A stretch of 64,000 nucleotides of DNA from an uncultured Collinsella sp. (GTDB taxonomy: Bacteria > Actinomycetota > Coriobacteriia > Coriobacteriales > Coriobacteriaceae), in contig CABUJH010000002.1 in NCBI GenBank assembly GCA_902491895.1, forward strand, positions 22,190 to 86,189, in the 5' to 3' direction. The position numbers and the translations under genes are program-made. Below, piece after piece: positions 15,777 to 23,574 of this stretch; position 1 is the stretch's first letter, and each line of letters opens with the position of its first letter. The notes under the pieces were generated by a model. The model was not told the origin of the DNA. It was given only the letters and a program-made list of their open reading frames with translations, and ran no database searches.

Positions 15777-17138
15777 ATGCTGCGCAGGAAAATAGCGGCA
15801 GAGCTGGAGCGTTGGCTGAAGTCTGCCGAGCAAAAGGCCTTATTCATTACGGGTTCTCGCCAGATTGGCAAAAGCTATTCGATTCGCGCATTTGGCAAAG
15901 CCAACCATGCAACCTACATCGAGCTTAACCTCATGGAAAATCGCCAGGCAAAAGATGCTCTTCTCGAGGCGCGGGATGCCGATGATTTCATCAGCAGGGT
16001 GACGCTTCTTTCGGGAAAGTCGATTGCACCAGGCAAAACGCTCGTGTTTATCGATGAGGTCCAAGAGGCCCCCGACATCATGACGATGGCAAAGTTCCTT
16101 GTTGAGGACGGGAGGTGCCGTTGGGCGTTTTCGGGGTCAATGCTCGGGACCCAGCTCAAGGGCGTCAGGTCCTATCCCGTGGGGTATGTTCACGAGCTTA
16201 GGATGTTCCCGCTCGATTTTGAGGAGTTTTGCTGGGCAATCGGGGTGAGCGAGGGGGCTCGCCAAACGATACGTGACGCGTGTATCAGCGAGAGGCCCAT
16301 TCCTGATTACATTCATGACGCGATGATGGCAAACTTCAGGACCTATACCGTTGTCGGCGGAATGCCGGAGGTCGTGCAGCGTTTCCTTGACACGCAGGGC
16401 GACCTTGCCTCTGTTCGTCAGCTACAGTCAGAGCTCAACGAACAGTACCGGCGGGATATCTCCAAGTATGCAAGCGGGCGAGCCCTTCAGGTGCAGAGCA
16501 TCTACGATCAGCTCCCTATTATGCTCGAGGGCGAAAACAAGCGCTTCGTGCTCAATTCCATTGACCCCAAGGCTCACTACGAGAAGTATCAGCGAGATTT
16601 TGTATGGCTTGTCGATGCCGGCGTTGCTCTCAAAGCCGATATCGTAACCGAGCCAAAATCGCCCCTGCTCAAGACGGCGCGGCCATCGCAGTTCAAGCTA
16701 TATCAATCGGATACGGGCATGTTGATGGCGCGTTACCCCGTTGGAGTCGCCCAGGCGGCGTATCTTGATAGCAAGGAGCCCAACCTGGGCGGCATTTACG
16801 AAAACGTGGTGGCCCAGCAGCTGGCTGCCCAAAATCGCCAGCTTTACTACTATCAGACAAAAAAGCGCGGTGAAGTGGACTTTGTGGTCGATGGACCGGA
16901 TGGGACGGCTGTTCCGATCGAGGTTAAATCGGGCTCCTATTACCACGCGCACGCTGCGCTCGGTCATGTGCTTGATACGGCTGAATATGGCGTAAGGCTC
17001 GGGATTGTTTTCTCGAGAGGCAACGTTGAGCGCAACGGAGCGGTTCTCTATTTGCCGCTATATGCGACCTGGGCCCTTTCGGATGTTTTGGGCGACTTCT
17101 GTGCCAAGGGGATTAAGCTGGAGGTCAAGCCGGTCTAG
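15777..17138 (+). CDS. AAA_14/DUF4143 ATP-binding protein (first copy)
   Basis: A 453-residue protein with an N-terminal P-loop ATPase domain and a C-terminal nuclease-like domain. Walker A is GSRQIGKS (about residues 25-32), Walker B LVFIDEVQ (about 91-98), and a sensor-like SGSMLGTQL follows. The DUF4143-type region has GGMPEVVQRFLDTQ, LYQSDTGMLMARYP and the PD-(D/E)xK-like GEVDFVVDG ... IEVKSG (about 365-385). Family function is unknown. The ATG at 15777 is chosen for GGGAGAG 5 bases upstream; the alternative at 15756 lies inside the repeat region. It is a single gene, bordered upstream by phased repeats and downstream by palindromes. Confidence 0.88.
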   Translation: MLRRKIAAELERWLKSAEQKALFITGSRQIGKSYSIRAFGKANHATYIELNLMENRQAKDALLEARDADDFISRVTLLSGKSIAPGKTLVFIDEVQEAPDIMTMAKFLVEDGRCRWAFSGSMLGTQLKGVRSYPVGYVHELRMFPLDFEEFCWAIGVSEGARQTIRDACISERPIPDYIHDAMMANFRTYTVVGGMPEVVQRFLDTQGDLASVRQLQSELNEQYRRDISKYASGRALQVQSIYDQLPIMLEGENKRFVLNSIDPKAHYEKYQRDFVWLVDAGVALKADIVTEPKSPLLKTARPSQFKLYQSDTGMLMARYPVGVAQAAYLDSKEPNLGGIYENVVAQQLAAQNRQLYYYQTKKRGEVDFVVDGPDGTAVPIEVKSGSYYHAHAALGHVLDTAEYGVRLGIVFSRGNVERNGAVLYLPLYATWALSDVLGDFCAKGIKLEVKPV

Positions 17139-17150
17139 GGCCGGTCCCGG

Positions 17151-17181
17151 ATGTGACAAAGGGGCAGTCCCTTTGTCACAT
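17151..17181. repeat. REP-like palindrome, copy 3
   Basis: A 13-bp perfect inverted repeat, ATGTGACAAAGGG and its complement with loop GCAGT, lies 12 bases after the ATPase stop. Confidence 0.85.
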
Positions 17182-17186
17182 TCATG

Positions 17187-17282
17187 AGCGTTGATTTTCT
17201 CCCACCGAGATAACGAGCGTGGATTTTCTCCCGTTTAGAGCGCGCTCGAACGCTCAAAGTGGGAGAAAATCCACGCTCGTTT
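17187..17282. repeat. 21-bp inverted repeat with an extra direct copy
   Basis: A perfect 21-bp inverted repeat lies at 17212-17232 and 17261-17281; one arm reads GAGCGTGGATTTTCTCCC. A further partial direct copy, GAGCGTTGATTTTCTCCCA, starts at 17186. The 28-base loop contains its own GAGCG/CGCTC dyads. It sits between convergent genes (ATPase on plus, phosphatase on minus) and could serve as a two-way terminator or be a second palindromic repeat family. Confidence 0.7.
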
Positions 17283-17324
17283 TATGCCGATGGCGTGGCC
17301 CGTGTGCCCGCGCCGCCCGAGCGC

Positions 17325-17771
17325 CTACAGCTGCTCGAGCATAGCGGTGCAACCGGCGAGTACATCGCGGTAGGTGGCGTCGAAATTGCCGGTGTACCAG
17401 GGATCGGCCACGTCGCCGGGGCGATCGGTCCAATCGAGCAGGCGCGAGATCTTGCCATCGGGGTCCTTCCCAAAAATTCGGTACAGGCCGCGGGCGTTCT
17501 CGTCGTCCATATAGACAATGTGGTCCCAGTCGCCATACTCCGCGCGACGCACCTGACGTGCACGATGTGCGACGACGGGAATCCCAACCTCGCTCAGCTT
17601 GGCAACGGTACCGTGGTGTGGCGGGTTGCCGATCTCCTCGGTCGAGGTCGCAGCGGAATCGATGACAAACTCCGCCTCGCGCCCAGCGCGGCGCACGAGC
17701 TCGGTAAACACCGACTCAGCCATCGTCGAGCGACAGATATTTCCATAGCAGATAAAAAGAATGCGTTGCAT
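17325..17771 (-). CDS. Low-molecular-weight protein tyrosine phosphatase
   Basis: A 148-residue cytoplasmic phosphatase. The active-site loop CYGNICRS (CX5R-S) begins at about residue 8 and the general-acid loop is DPWYTGNF at about 122. Length and motif order match the LMW-PTP family (arsenate reductase-like fold), which dephosphorylates phosphotyrosine and, in many bacteria, surface-polysaccharide kinases. AGGAAG precedes the ATG. It follows the second AAA ATPase on the same strand with a 33-base gap and is probably cotranscribed. Confidence 0.93.
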   Translation of the reverse strand: MQRILFICYGNICRSTMAESVFTELVRRAGREAEFVIDSAATSTEEIGNPPHHGTVAKLSEVGIPVVAHRARQVRRAEYGDWDHIVYMDDENARGLYRIFGKDPDGKISRLLDWTDRPGDVADPWYTGNFDATYRDVLAGCTAMLEQL

Positions 17772-17804
17772 GAGCGGCTTCCTTTCTAGGCGGTCGCGCA
17801 GGGC

Positions 17805-19175
17805 TTACAGACTGCTCTTGAGGCAGTTTGCTCCAATAAAGCCCGCTGCGTACAAGGGGAGGTGGCGCAGCTCGCGCCCGTCATCGGTTTCGCTGCGGGA
17901 AAAATTGTTCTCGGACAAAATGTAGGCATATGGCGATCGGGCTTTGTCCATAAACGACCCGAGGGTTCTCGCGCGCACGTTACGTGCGGACTTTACTTCG
18001 ACGGGCACAATTTCCATACGGTCGGTCTGAAGTAAAAAATCGAGCTCGCCGGCCGTCTTCCAAGACGACGGCGGCACCCAGTAATACGTCTGCAAGCTAT
18101 TGCCCGAAAATGCTTGCATGGCCGAGTTTTCCGCCAGGGCGCCTCGGAAGTCGGAAGATAGCGCTATGGCGGAATCCTCTTTGAGGTCGAGCCAGAGCCG
18201 CGGGTTGATGCCGAGTTTGTAGAACATGAGGCCGGTATCGAGAAGATAGACCTTAAAGAAACTTCCATCTTCGTCGTCGAAGGGAACGAGGGGAGGCTCG
18301 ATGCCTTCGGTCAGGTTGTTGACCGATATGATGCCGGCGCCTTCGAGCCAGTCGAGCGGCTCGATAAGCTTGGCGCGACGGCCTCCGCGTTCGACCTCGG
18401 AGTACTTGAATTTTTTTGTGGACGATCTCAGCAGCTGGGACGGAATGGAGCGCCAGACCTTGCGCGCCGCCACGCCGCTGATCCCGTTTTCGGGGTCGGT
18501 CATATCGGCGGTATAGGTCTCGTCGATTTCGCGCTGCTCGACGCGCGCATCCTCGATGGATAACGTCTTGCGATATGCGTTGACGGCGGCGGGCATGCCG
18601 CCCACGATCTGGTATCGATGAAACAGGCTGAGCGCGGCTTGGTGCGCGGCGTAGGTCTCGAGCGTGCCGGCGTGGGTACGAATGGCATTGGCCATCTGCT
18701 CCTCGTCGAGCGCCCAGAGAAACTCCTCGAACGACATAGGATGCATGGTCTCTTGACGAACGCCGCTGGGAAAAGGCAACTTGCGCTTGCGCGTGGCGAC
18801 GCCGAGCTGACTGCTGGTCGCGCATATGCGCCAGCCCGAACCCGAAAAAAAGCGAAGCGAGTTGAGCGCCCGTTCGCAGAGCTGCACCTCGTCAAACAGG
18901 ATGAAGGCGGTTTCTTTGCGAATGGGGGTGCGTTTATAGTCTGAGATTCGCGCCACGATGGCGTCAACGTCGTCGGTGGGACAGTCGAACAGCGGAGCGA
19001 TCAGCTCAAGATCGGTCTGAAAGTCGAGTTTGACAAACGCATCGCCGGCGATTCGTCTGCCGATTTCCTCGGCAACGTACGTTTTGCCTACGCGTCGCGC
19101 ACCACGGATGAGGATGGGGCGCGACGCGTCCTTTGTCGCCCATGATTCGATAACGGATTCGATTGATCTGCGCAT
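17805..19175 (-). CDS. AAA_14/DUF4143 ATP-binding protein (second copy)
   Basis: A 456-residue protein with the same two-domain plan as the ATPase 2 kb away but with low sequence identity. Walker A is GARRVGKT (about residues 24-31) and Walker B FILFDEVQ (about 90-97). The DUF4143-type half has IVGGMPAAVNAYRK, FKVYLLDTGLMFYKLG and the nuclease-like AGELDFLL ... VPVEVKSA (about 372-392). Family function is unknown. Its leader is a large symmetric repeat ending just before the ribosome site (GGAAAGG). The LMW phosphatase follows on the same strand. Confidence 0.88.
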   Translation of the reverse strand: MRRSIESVIESWATKDASRPILIRGARRVGKTYVAEEIGRRIAGDAFVKLDFQTDLELIAPLFDCPTDDVDAIVARISDYKRTPIRKETAFILFDEVQLCERALNSLRFFSGSGWRICATSSQLGVATRKRKLPFPSGVRQETMHPMSFEEFLWALDEEQMANAIRTHAGTLETYAAHQAALSLFHRYQIVGGMPAAVNAYRKTLSIEDARVEQREIDETYTADMTDPENGISGVAARKVWRSIPSQLLRSSTKKFKYSEVERGGRRAKLIEPLDWLEGAGIISVNNLTEGIEPPLVPFDDEDGSFFKVYLLDTGLMFYKLGINPRLWLDLKEDSAIALSSDFRGALAENSAMQAFSGNSLQTYYWVPPSSWKTAGELDFLLQTDRMEIVPVEVKSARNVRARTLGSFMDKARSPYAYILSENNFSRSETDDGRELRHLPLYAAGFIGANCLKSSL

Positions 19176-19190
19176 GGGGCCGCCTTTCCA

Positions 19191-19283
19191 ATTTCGTGTA
19201 CTTCAGATACATAGTTTAGTACGATTTCATGTACTTGGAATACACGAAATAGTGGAAAAGTGTGTATCTGAAGTACACGAAAT
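19191..19283 (-). promoter_or_regulatory. 93-bp dyad of 33-bp-phased half-sites before the second AAA ATPase
   Basis: ATTTCGTGTACTTCAGATAC occurs at 19191-19210 on plus and identically at 19264-19283 on minus. A central copy pair, ATTTCATGTACTTGGAATAC (19224-19243, plus) and ATTTCGTGTATTCCAAGTAC (19250-19231, minus), overlaps the dyad axis at 19237. Half-sites of the same orientation are exactly 33 bases apart. A possible minus-strand promoter (TTCCAA, 16 bases, TAAACT) lies inside. It has the look of a multi-site operator. Confidence 0.75.
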
Positions 19284-19370
19284 TGCACTGCTGGAGCTTG
19301 CAGGCGGATAAACACTACTCGTATGGGACGGTTTTCACCGGTTGCTCGCCACCTTGGGCTATGTTCGCCC

Positions 19371-20624
19371 CTATGCCTGCATCCGGGGCTGTGCTGATTG
19401 ACGACGGCGCTCCCAGTGAGCCAACTTAATCGTCACCAGCGTGAGCGCCCAGGCCACAAGCGAGAACACGGCACCGACCGCGCCTACATATGCAATGCCA
19501 ACTCCGCTTACCACGGCGCCGCCCACTGCGGTGCCAAACGAGATGCCGACGTTAAACGCCATGGGCTCAACCGAACTTGCGAGTACCATCGACTTGGGAT
19601 GGCGGCTGCGTGCCACGTCCATAAAGTGCGTGATGCACGACACCGAGAACAGGTACATGAGCATCGCCAGGCTAAAGACAAAGACCAGCGCGAGCGGCAT
19701 GGCGGCGCCCACGGCAAACAGCCCGAGCAGTGCCGCCGCCTGCAGCACAAACGTAACCAGCAGCGCCTTCATGCCAAAACGCGCATCGATCCATCCGCCC
19801 AGGATGTTCGAGATCAGGCAGAACACGCCATAGGCCATAAGTGTGGTGCTCGCCTGAACGGTATCCATGCCCAGCACCTGCTCCAGATAAGGCGTCACGT
19901 AGCCGTAGAATACGTAGACCGAGCCCACGCCAAACAAGAAGATGAGCATGCCGGTGATGATACTCGGCTCGCGTAGTAGCCCCGCCTGCTCGCGGAAGGT
20001 GGCGGGCTCATCGGTCTGCCCGGCGCGAGGCATAAACGCCACGAGCGCGCTACAGATCAAAACGGCAAAGGTCAGCGTGCCGTACATGGCCACGTGCCAA
20101 TCGAGTGTGTCGGCCACAAACTTGCCAATCGAGGTCACAAAGACCATCGCCACGGAAAACGCGCCGTACACGACCGAGATGGCAAGTGAGGTTTGCTGCG
20201 GGGATAGCAGCTCAGGGATGTACGTCACGCCCACGGCGAGCAGCGCACCCGAGACAGAGCCCAGGACAATGCGTGAGATAAACAGCACCTGGAAGTTGGG
20301 AGCCAACGCCATGACCAGGTTGCCGAGCACAAAGACGACGCTATAGCACACGAGCAGCTGGTAGCGGCGGAATCGCCCCGTGCTGAGCGCGAGCACCGGC
20401 GTCGCGATAGCGTAGACGAGCGCAAACACGCTGATGAGCTGGCCCGCAGTGGCAAGTGATATGCCGAGTTCCGTTGCCAAGTCGCTTTCGATGCCGATGA
20501 CCACGAACTCGGAGCAGCCGAGCGAGAATCCCAACAGCACGAGCAGCGCCAGGCAGAGCTTGGTGCGCGCGGGGGAGAGCGCGGCGGCGGTTGGCTTACT
20601 TTTAGGCGTGGTTGCGGCGGTCAA
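19371..20624 (-). CDS. MFS transporter (DHA1/AraJ-like exporter)
   Basis: A 417-residue membrane protein with about 12 hydrophobic segments. It begins with a polar lysine-rich leader (KSKPTAAALSPARTKLCLA), then FSLGCSEFVVIGIESDLATE, a typical first helix of AraJ/YdhP-like drug or sugar exporters; STGRFRRYQ is the loop 2-3 motif and SRIVLGSVSGALLAVG the TM4 motif. The TTG at 20624 is chosen because GGAG lies 8 bases upstream; a GTG at 20633 overlaps that GGAG and has no site of its own. It is divergent from the LpdD/IDI-like gene across a REP palindrome. The substrate is unknown, although efflux of an aromatic product of the adjacent locus is possible. Confidence 0.82.
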   Translation of the reverse strand: MTAATTPKSKPTAAALSPARTKLCLALLVLLGFSLGCSEFVVIGIESDLATELGISLATAGQLISVFALVYAIATPVLALSTGRFRRYQLLVCYSVVFVLGNLVMALAPNFQVLFISRIVLGSVSGALLAVGVTYIPELLSPQQTSLAISVVYGAFSVAMVFVTSIGKFVADTLDWHVAMYGTLTFAVLICSALVAFMPRAGQTDEPATFREQAGLLREPSIITGMLIFLFGVGSVYVFYGYVTPYLEQVLGMDTVQASTTLMAYGVFCLISNILGGWIDARFGMKALLVTFVLQAAALLGLFAVGAAMPLALVFVFSLAMLMYLFSVSCITHFMDVARSRHPKSMVLASSVEPMAFNVGISFGTAVGGAVVSGVGIAYVGAVGAVFSLVAWALTLVTIKLAHWERRRQSAQPRMQA

Positions 20625-20682
20625 GGTTGTCACTCCAATGTCGCATGAATAAGCGGGATTCACTTCCTGCAACTCTAACAGA

Positions 20683-20713
20683 ATGTGACAAAGGGGCAGT
20701 CCCTTTGTCACAT
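20683..20713. repeat. REP-like palindrome, copy 4
   Basis: A 13-bp perfect inverted repeat, ATGTGACAAAGGG and its complement with loop GCAGT, is identical to copy 3. It lies between the divergent MFS and LpdD/IDI-like genes, so here it is in a promoter region rather than behind a gene. Confidence 0.85.
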
Positions 20714-20785
20714 GGAGGGCTTGCCTGTATAGTCGCAATACAGGCGAAGATGGTCTCAGGTACATCGCGGGCGGCAGGAGATCCC

Positions 20786-21733
20786 ATGGGTATGCACACG
20801 ACAAAGGTTGCAGTGGGCGAGGGCAAGTTTGCGCTCGAGGCCCAGCTGACGGTGACGCCGCGAGGCATGGCGGTGTACGCCTGCTCGCCGGAGTTTGCGC
20901 ACCTGGGCGCCACGGCGCAGGCCATTCCGCGCCCCGAGCCCGGCCGTACGGCAACGGTGAGCATCCTGGCCGTTCCGTGCCATCGAGACGAGATCCCGGC
21001 GCACGATATCGCGGCGGCGCTGGCCACGCGCTTTGGCGTGCCGGTAGTTGCAAGCACGGGTTTTCATGTTGAACAAGCGAGCGGTGACGACCTGCAGCGC
21101 GTGCTCGACACCACCAAGGAGCTCATCGCCGCGCTCGAGGAAGCCGCAGCCCGCATTCTGCGCGCCGGCTGGGATGAGGGCGGTGCGGGCGCCGAGGTCG
21201 TGGCGGTCGATGCTGCGACCGGCGAGGCGCTTGGCCCCGTCGACCGCATCGAGGCCCATGCTGGTGAGGGCATCCTGCATCAGGCATTTCTGACGCTTTT
21301 GGTCGAGGGCCGGGGCGAAGACGCGCGCCTGCTGCTCTGTCGCCGCAGTCCGCTCAAGCGCCTGTGGGGCGGGGTGCTGGCCGATAGCTGCGCCGGCCAT
21401 CCGCTCCCCGGGGAAGACGTCGCGGCCGCCACGGCGCGCCGCATCAACGAAGAGCTCGGCATTACGCGCGAGCCCGATCAGCTCAAGCACCTCGGACACG
21501 TGGTGTACCGCGAGGACCACGGCGACGGTCGCTGCGAGTGCGAATGGTGCGAGGTCTACCTTGCCCATGTTGAGCCGGGCGAGCTGCATATCAACCAAGA
21601 GGAGATCTCGGAAGTGCGTCGCGTGGCTCCGTCCGAGCTCAAAGGCTACCTGCAGGGTCACCCCGAGCAGCTGGCCCCCTGGCTCCGCGAGGCCCTCGGC
21701 GACCCATTCATCCGCACGGCCCTCGCTATGTAA
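20786..21733 (+). CDS. Fusion of LpdD-like domain and IDI type 1-like Nudix domain
   Basis: A 315-residue two-domain protein. Residues 1-130 (HLGATAQA; PCHRDEIPAHDIAAALATRF; GVPVVASTGFHVEQASGDDL) resemble LpdD, the prenylated-flavin chaperone-like partner of gallate decarboxylase. Residues 150-305 match type 1 isopentenyl-diphosphate isomerase: putative metal ligands H158, H165, H205, E251 and E253 and active-site Trp W299 align in spacing with E. coli H25, H32, H69, E114, E116 and W161. The catalytic Cys (E. coli C67) aligns with A203; the only nearby Cys is C202 (SCAGHP). UbiD and UbiX genes lie downstream, so the inferred role is to supply or tailor the dimethylallyl donor for prenylated FMN. 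AGGAG lies 5 bases before the ATG. Isomerase versus phosphohydrolase activity cannot be told from sequence. Confidence 0.8.
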   Translation: MGMHTTKVAVGEGKFALEAQLTVTPRGMAVYACSPEFAHLGATAQAIPRPEPGRTATVSILAVPCHRDEIPAHDIAAALATRFGVPVVASTGFHVEQASGDDLQRVLDTTKELIAALEEAAARILRAGWDEGGAGAEVVAVDAATGEALGPVDRIEAHAGEGILHQAFLTLLVEGRGEDARLLLCRRSPLKRLWGGVLADSCAGHPLPGEDVAAATARRINEELGITREPDQLKHLGHVVYREDHGDGRCECEWCEVYLAHVEPGELHINQEEISEVRRVAPSELKGYLQGHPEQLAPWLREALGDPFIRTALAM

Positions 21734-21758
21734 AAAAGACAGTCCCTTTGCCACATCC

Positions 21759-21825
21759 AAACCGTCACAACATTCGGCGAAAATCTCGAAAACGAGGAAA
21801 AGCGTCGAATGTTGTGACGGTTTTT
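21759..21825 (+). terminator. Long-stem terminator after the LpdD/IDI-like gene
   Basis: A perfect 18-bp inverted repeat (21759-21776 and 21806-21823; AAACCGTCACAACATTCG) has a loop that contains a small CTCG-AAAA-CGAG hairpin. It ends in TTTTT. A single arm of the REP family (AGTCCCTTTGCCACAT) lies just upstream at 21741. Confidence 0.8.
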
Positions 21826-21890
21826 GTCTAGGGAATCGCTTCTCATCCAAAAAAACCGCTTGACTGTATTGCCGCAACACAGCGCAACGT

Positions 21891-21922
21891 AAGGGGTGTC
21901 CGATAACGGGCGCCCCTTTTTA
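21891..21922 (+). terminator. Terminator-like hairpin in the transporter leader
   Basis: AAGGGGTGTCC (21891-21901) pairs with GGGCGCCCCTT (21908-21918, with two G-U pairs) and is followed by TTTT. It lies about 50 bases before the transporter ATG, beyond the terminator of the previous gene, so it may attenuate the decarboxylase operon. A TTGACT at 21860 is a possible -35 element, but no good -10 follows. Confidence 0.6.
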
Positions 21923-21974
21923 AGCGGCAACATGGCTGCGAATTCGGAGCGCCCCCAACAAGAAAGGTGGGGAG

Positions 21975-23432
21975 ATGGAAGCGGAAAAGAAGGCGTTTAA
22001 GATCACCAAGCGCGAAATTGGCTTTGTGCTGGGTATCGTTGTCTTTTTGCTGGTGAAGTTTCTTCCTTTGGCGGAGCTGAGCTCGACGGTCGAGCTCACG
22101 GTCGGCGGTCAGACCTGTCTGGCACTGACGCTCGCCACGGTGGTGTTCTGGGCATGCGGCGTGGCACAGCCGGGCTTTGTGGGCCTGCTCTACTGCGCAC
22201 TGCTCGTCCTGTTCAAGGTGTGCGTGGACGACACGGGCGCCGCGAGCATCTCGGCGACGGTCGCCTCCACGTTTAGCTCGTGGACCAAGGCCACCATGTG
22301 GCTCGTCATCGGCGCCTACCTCATCGCCAGCGCGGTCAAGGAGTCGGGCCTGGGCGAGCGCATCGCCTACGCGTTCATGCTCAAGTTCGTGCGCGACGCC
22401 AAGTCGCTCATCATCTCGATCTTCGCGCTCACCTTTGTGCTGTCGCTGCTGATCCCGCATCCGTTCCCCCGCGCCTTCCTCATCCTCGCCGTCGTCTCGG
22501 TCATCGCCGAGTCCGCCGGCTACGGTGACGACGACAAGGGCAAGCTCGGCTTCCTCGTGTTTGCCGCTGCCGCCCCGGGTTCCATGTTCTTCCTGACGGG
22601 CGACTCCACGCTTAACCCGCTCGTTGCGCAGTACAGTGCCGAGGCCGGCGGCATGAGCCCGTCCTTCGTCGACTGGTTCCTGTACATGAGCGTGCCTATG
22701 CTGGTTGCGCTGCTGTGCACCCTGTTCCTGGGCCTTTTCCTCTTTAAGCCCAGCAAGGAGCTCGTCTACGATCGCGAGCAGATCGTGGCCAAGCAGGCCG
22801 CGCTCGGCAAGCTCTCCGTCAAGGAGATCCGCACCATCGTGTGGCTTGTCATCGCCATCGCGCTGTGGCTCACCGTCTCGGGCGACTATATCGGCTGGGT
22901 CACCCTGGCCATTGGCGTTGCTCTCGCCATGCCCATCATCGGCGAAGTCCTCACTCCCGCCAGCTGGAACGCTGTCGACATCAAGTCCCTCATGTTCCTG
23001 ACGGCCGCCATGGCCGTGGGCTCCGTGGGCGGTGCCACCGGCATGAACGCCTGGATCGCCGACGTCGTGCTCCCCAGCTCCGTGCCTGAGAACATCTTCC
23101 TGTTCGCCCTGCTCGTCGCCGCGCTTTCCATGATCATCCACATGTTCATGGGCTCGGTCATGGCCGTGCTCGGCGTGTGCGTGCCGGCATTTATCAGCTT
23201 TGCCGCCGGCTCCAGCGTGAGCCCACTCGCCGTGGCGCTCATCGTCTTCACGTCCATCAACATCCACTACATCCTGCCGTTCCATAACCTGCCGATCCTT
23301 ATCGGCGAAGGCAAGGACGCCGGCGGCTACACCTCCAAAGAGGCTATGCGCATGGGCATCCCCCTCACCGCGGTCGTCTTTGTCGTCGTGCTGGTCGAGG
23401 CCGCCTGGTTCCACCTCTTTGGCCTGATGTAA
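21975..23432 (+). CDS. SLC13/DASS-type anion transporter
   Basis: A 485-residue polytopic membrane protein with about 12-13 hydrophobic segments. Its features fit the ion-transporter superfamily (DASS/SLC13, ArsB-like): GDSTLNPLVAQYSAEAGG in the first half, FLTAAMAVGSVGGATGMNAW in the second, and GSVMAVLGVCVPAFISFAAG. Members carry di- and tricarboxylates or related anions. It lies directly upstream of the UbiD decarboxylase on the same strand with a 142-base gap, so uptake of the aromatic carboxylate, perhaps in exchange for the decarboxylated product, is the likely job. AGGTGGGGAG precedes the ATG. Substrate assignment is from context only. Confidence 0.85.
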   Translation: MEAEKKAFKITKREIGFVLGIVVFLLVKFLPLAELSSTVELTVGGQTCLALTLATVVFWACGVAQPGFVGLLYCALLVLFKVCVDDTGAASISATVASTFSSWTKATMWLVIGAYLIASAVKESGLGERIAYAFMLKFVRDAKSLIISIFALTFVLSLLIPHPFPRAFLILAVVSVIAESAGYGDDDKGKLGFLVFAAAAPGSMFFLTGDSTLNPLVAQYSAEAGGMSPSFVDWFLYMSVPMLVALLCTLFLGLFLFKPSKELVYDREQIVAKQAALGKLSVKEIRTIVWLVIAIALWLTVSGDYIGWVTLAIGVALAMPIIGEVLTPASWNAVDIKSLMFLTAAMAVGSVGGATGMNAWIADVVLPSSVPENIFLFALLVAALSMIIHMFMGSVMAVLGVCVPAFISFAAGSSVSPLAVALIVFTSINIHYILPFHNLPILIGEGKDAGGYTSKEAMRMGIPLTAVVFVVVLVEAAWFHLFGLM

Positions 23433-23574
23433 GCGGTCGAGCGCCCCGGCTGTAAGCAGCCAAGCGCTTGAACTTCGAGTGGTCGAGCGCTCCATTTGTG
23501 AGCGCCGCGGCCCCATTACGTTACCCCGTCCGGCGGCACCCCGTCGCCGGACACTCTCCCGAAAGGAGTACGCC

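Noticed and set aside
19371..21053. A longer MFS protein starting at 21053
   Set aside because: The added 143 residues would run through the REP palindrome and the divergent LpdD/IDI-like gene; the TTG at 20624 has a well-placed GGAG and fits MFS length.
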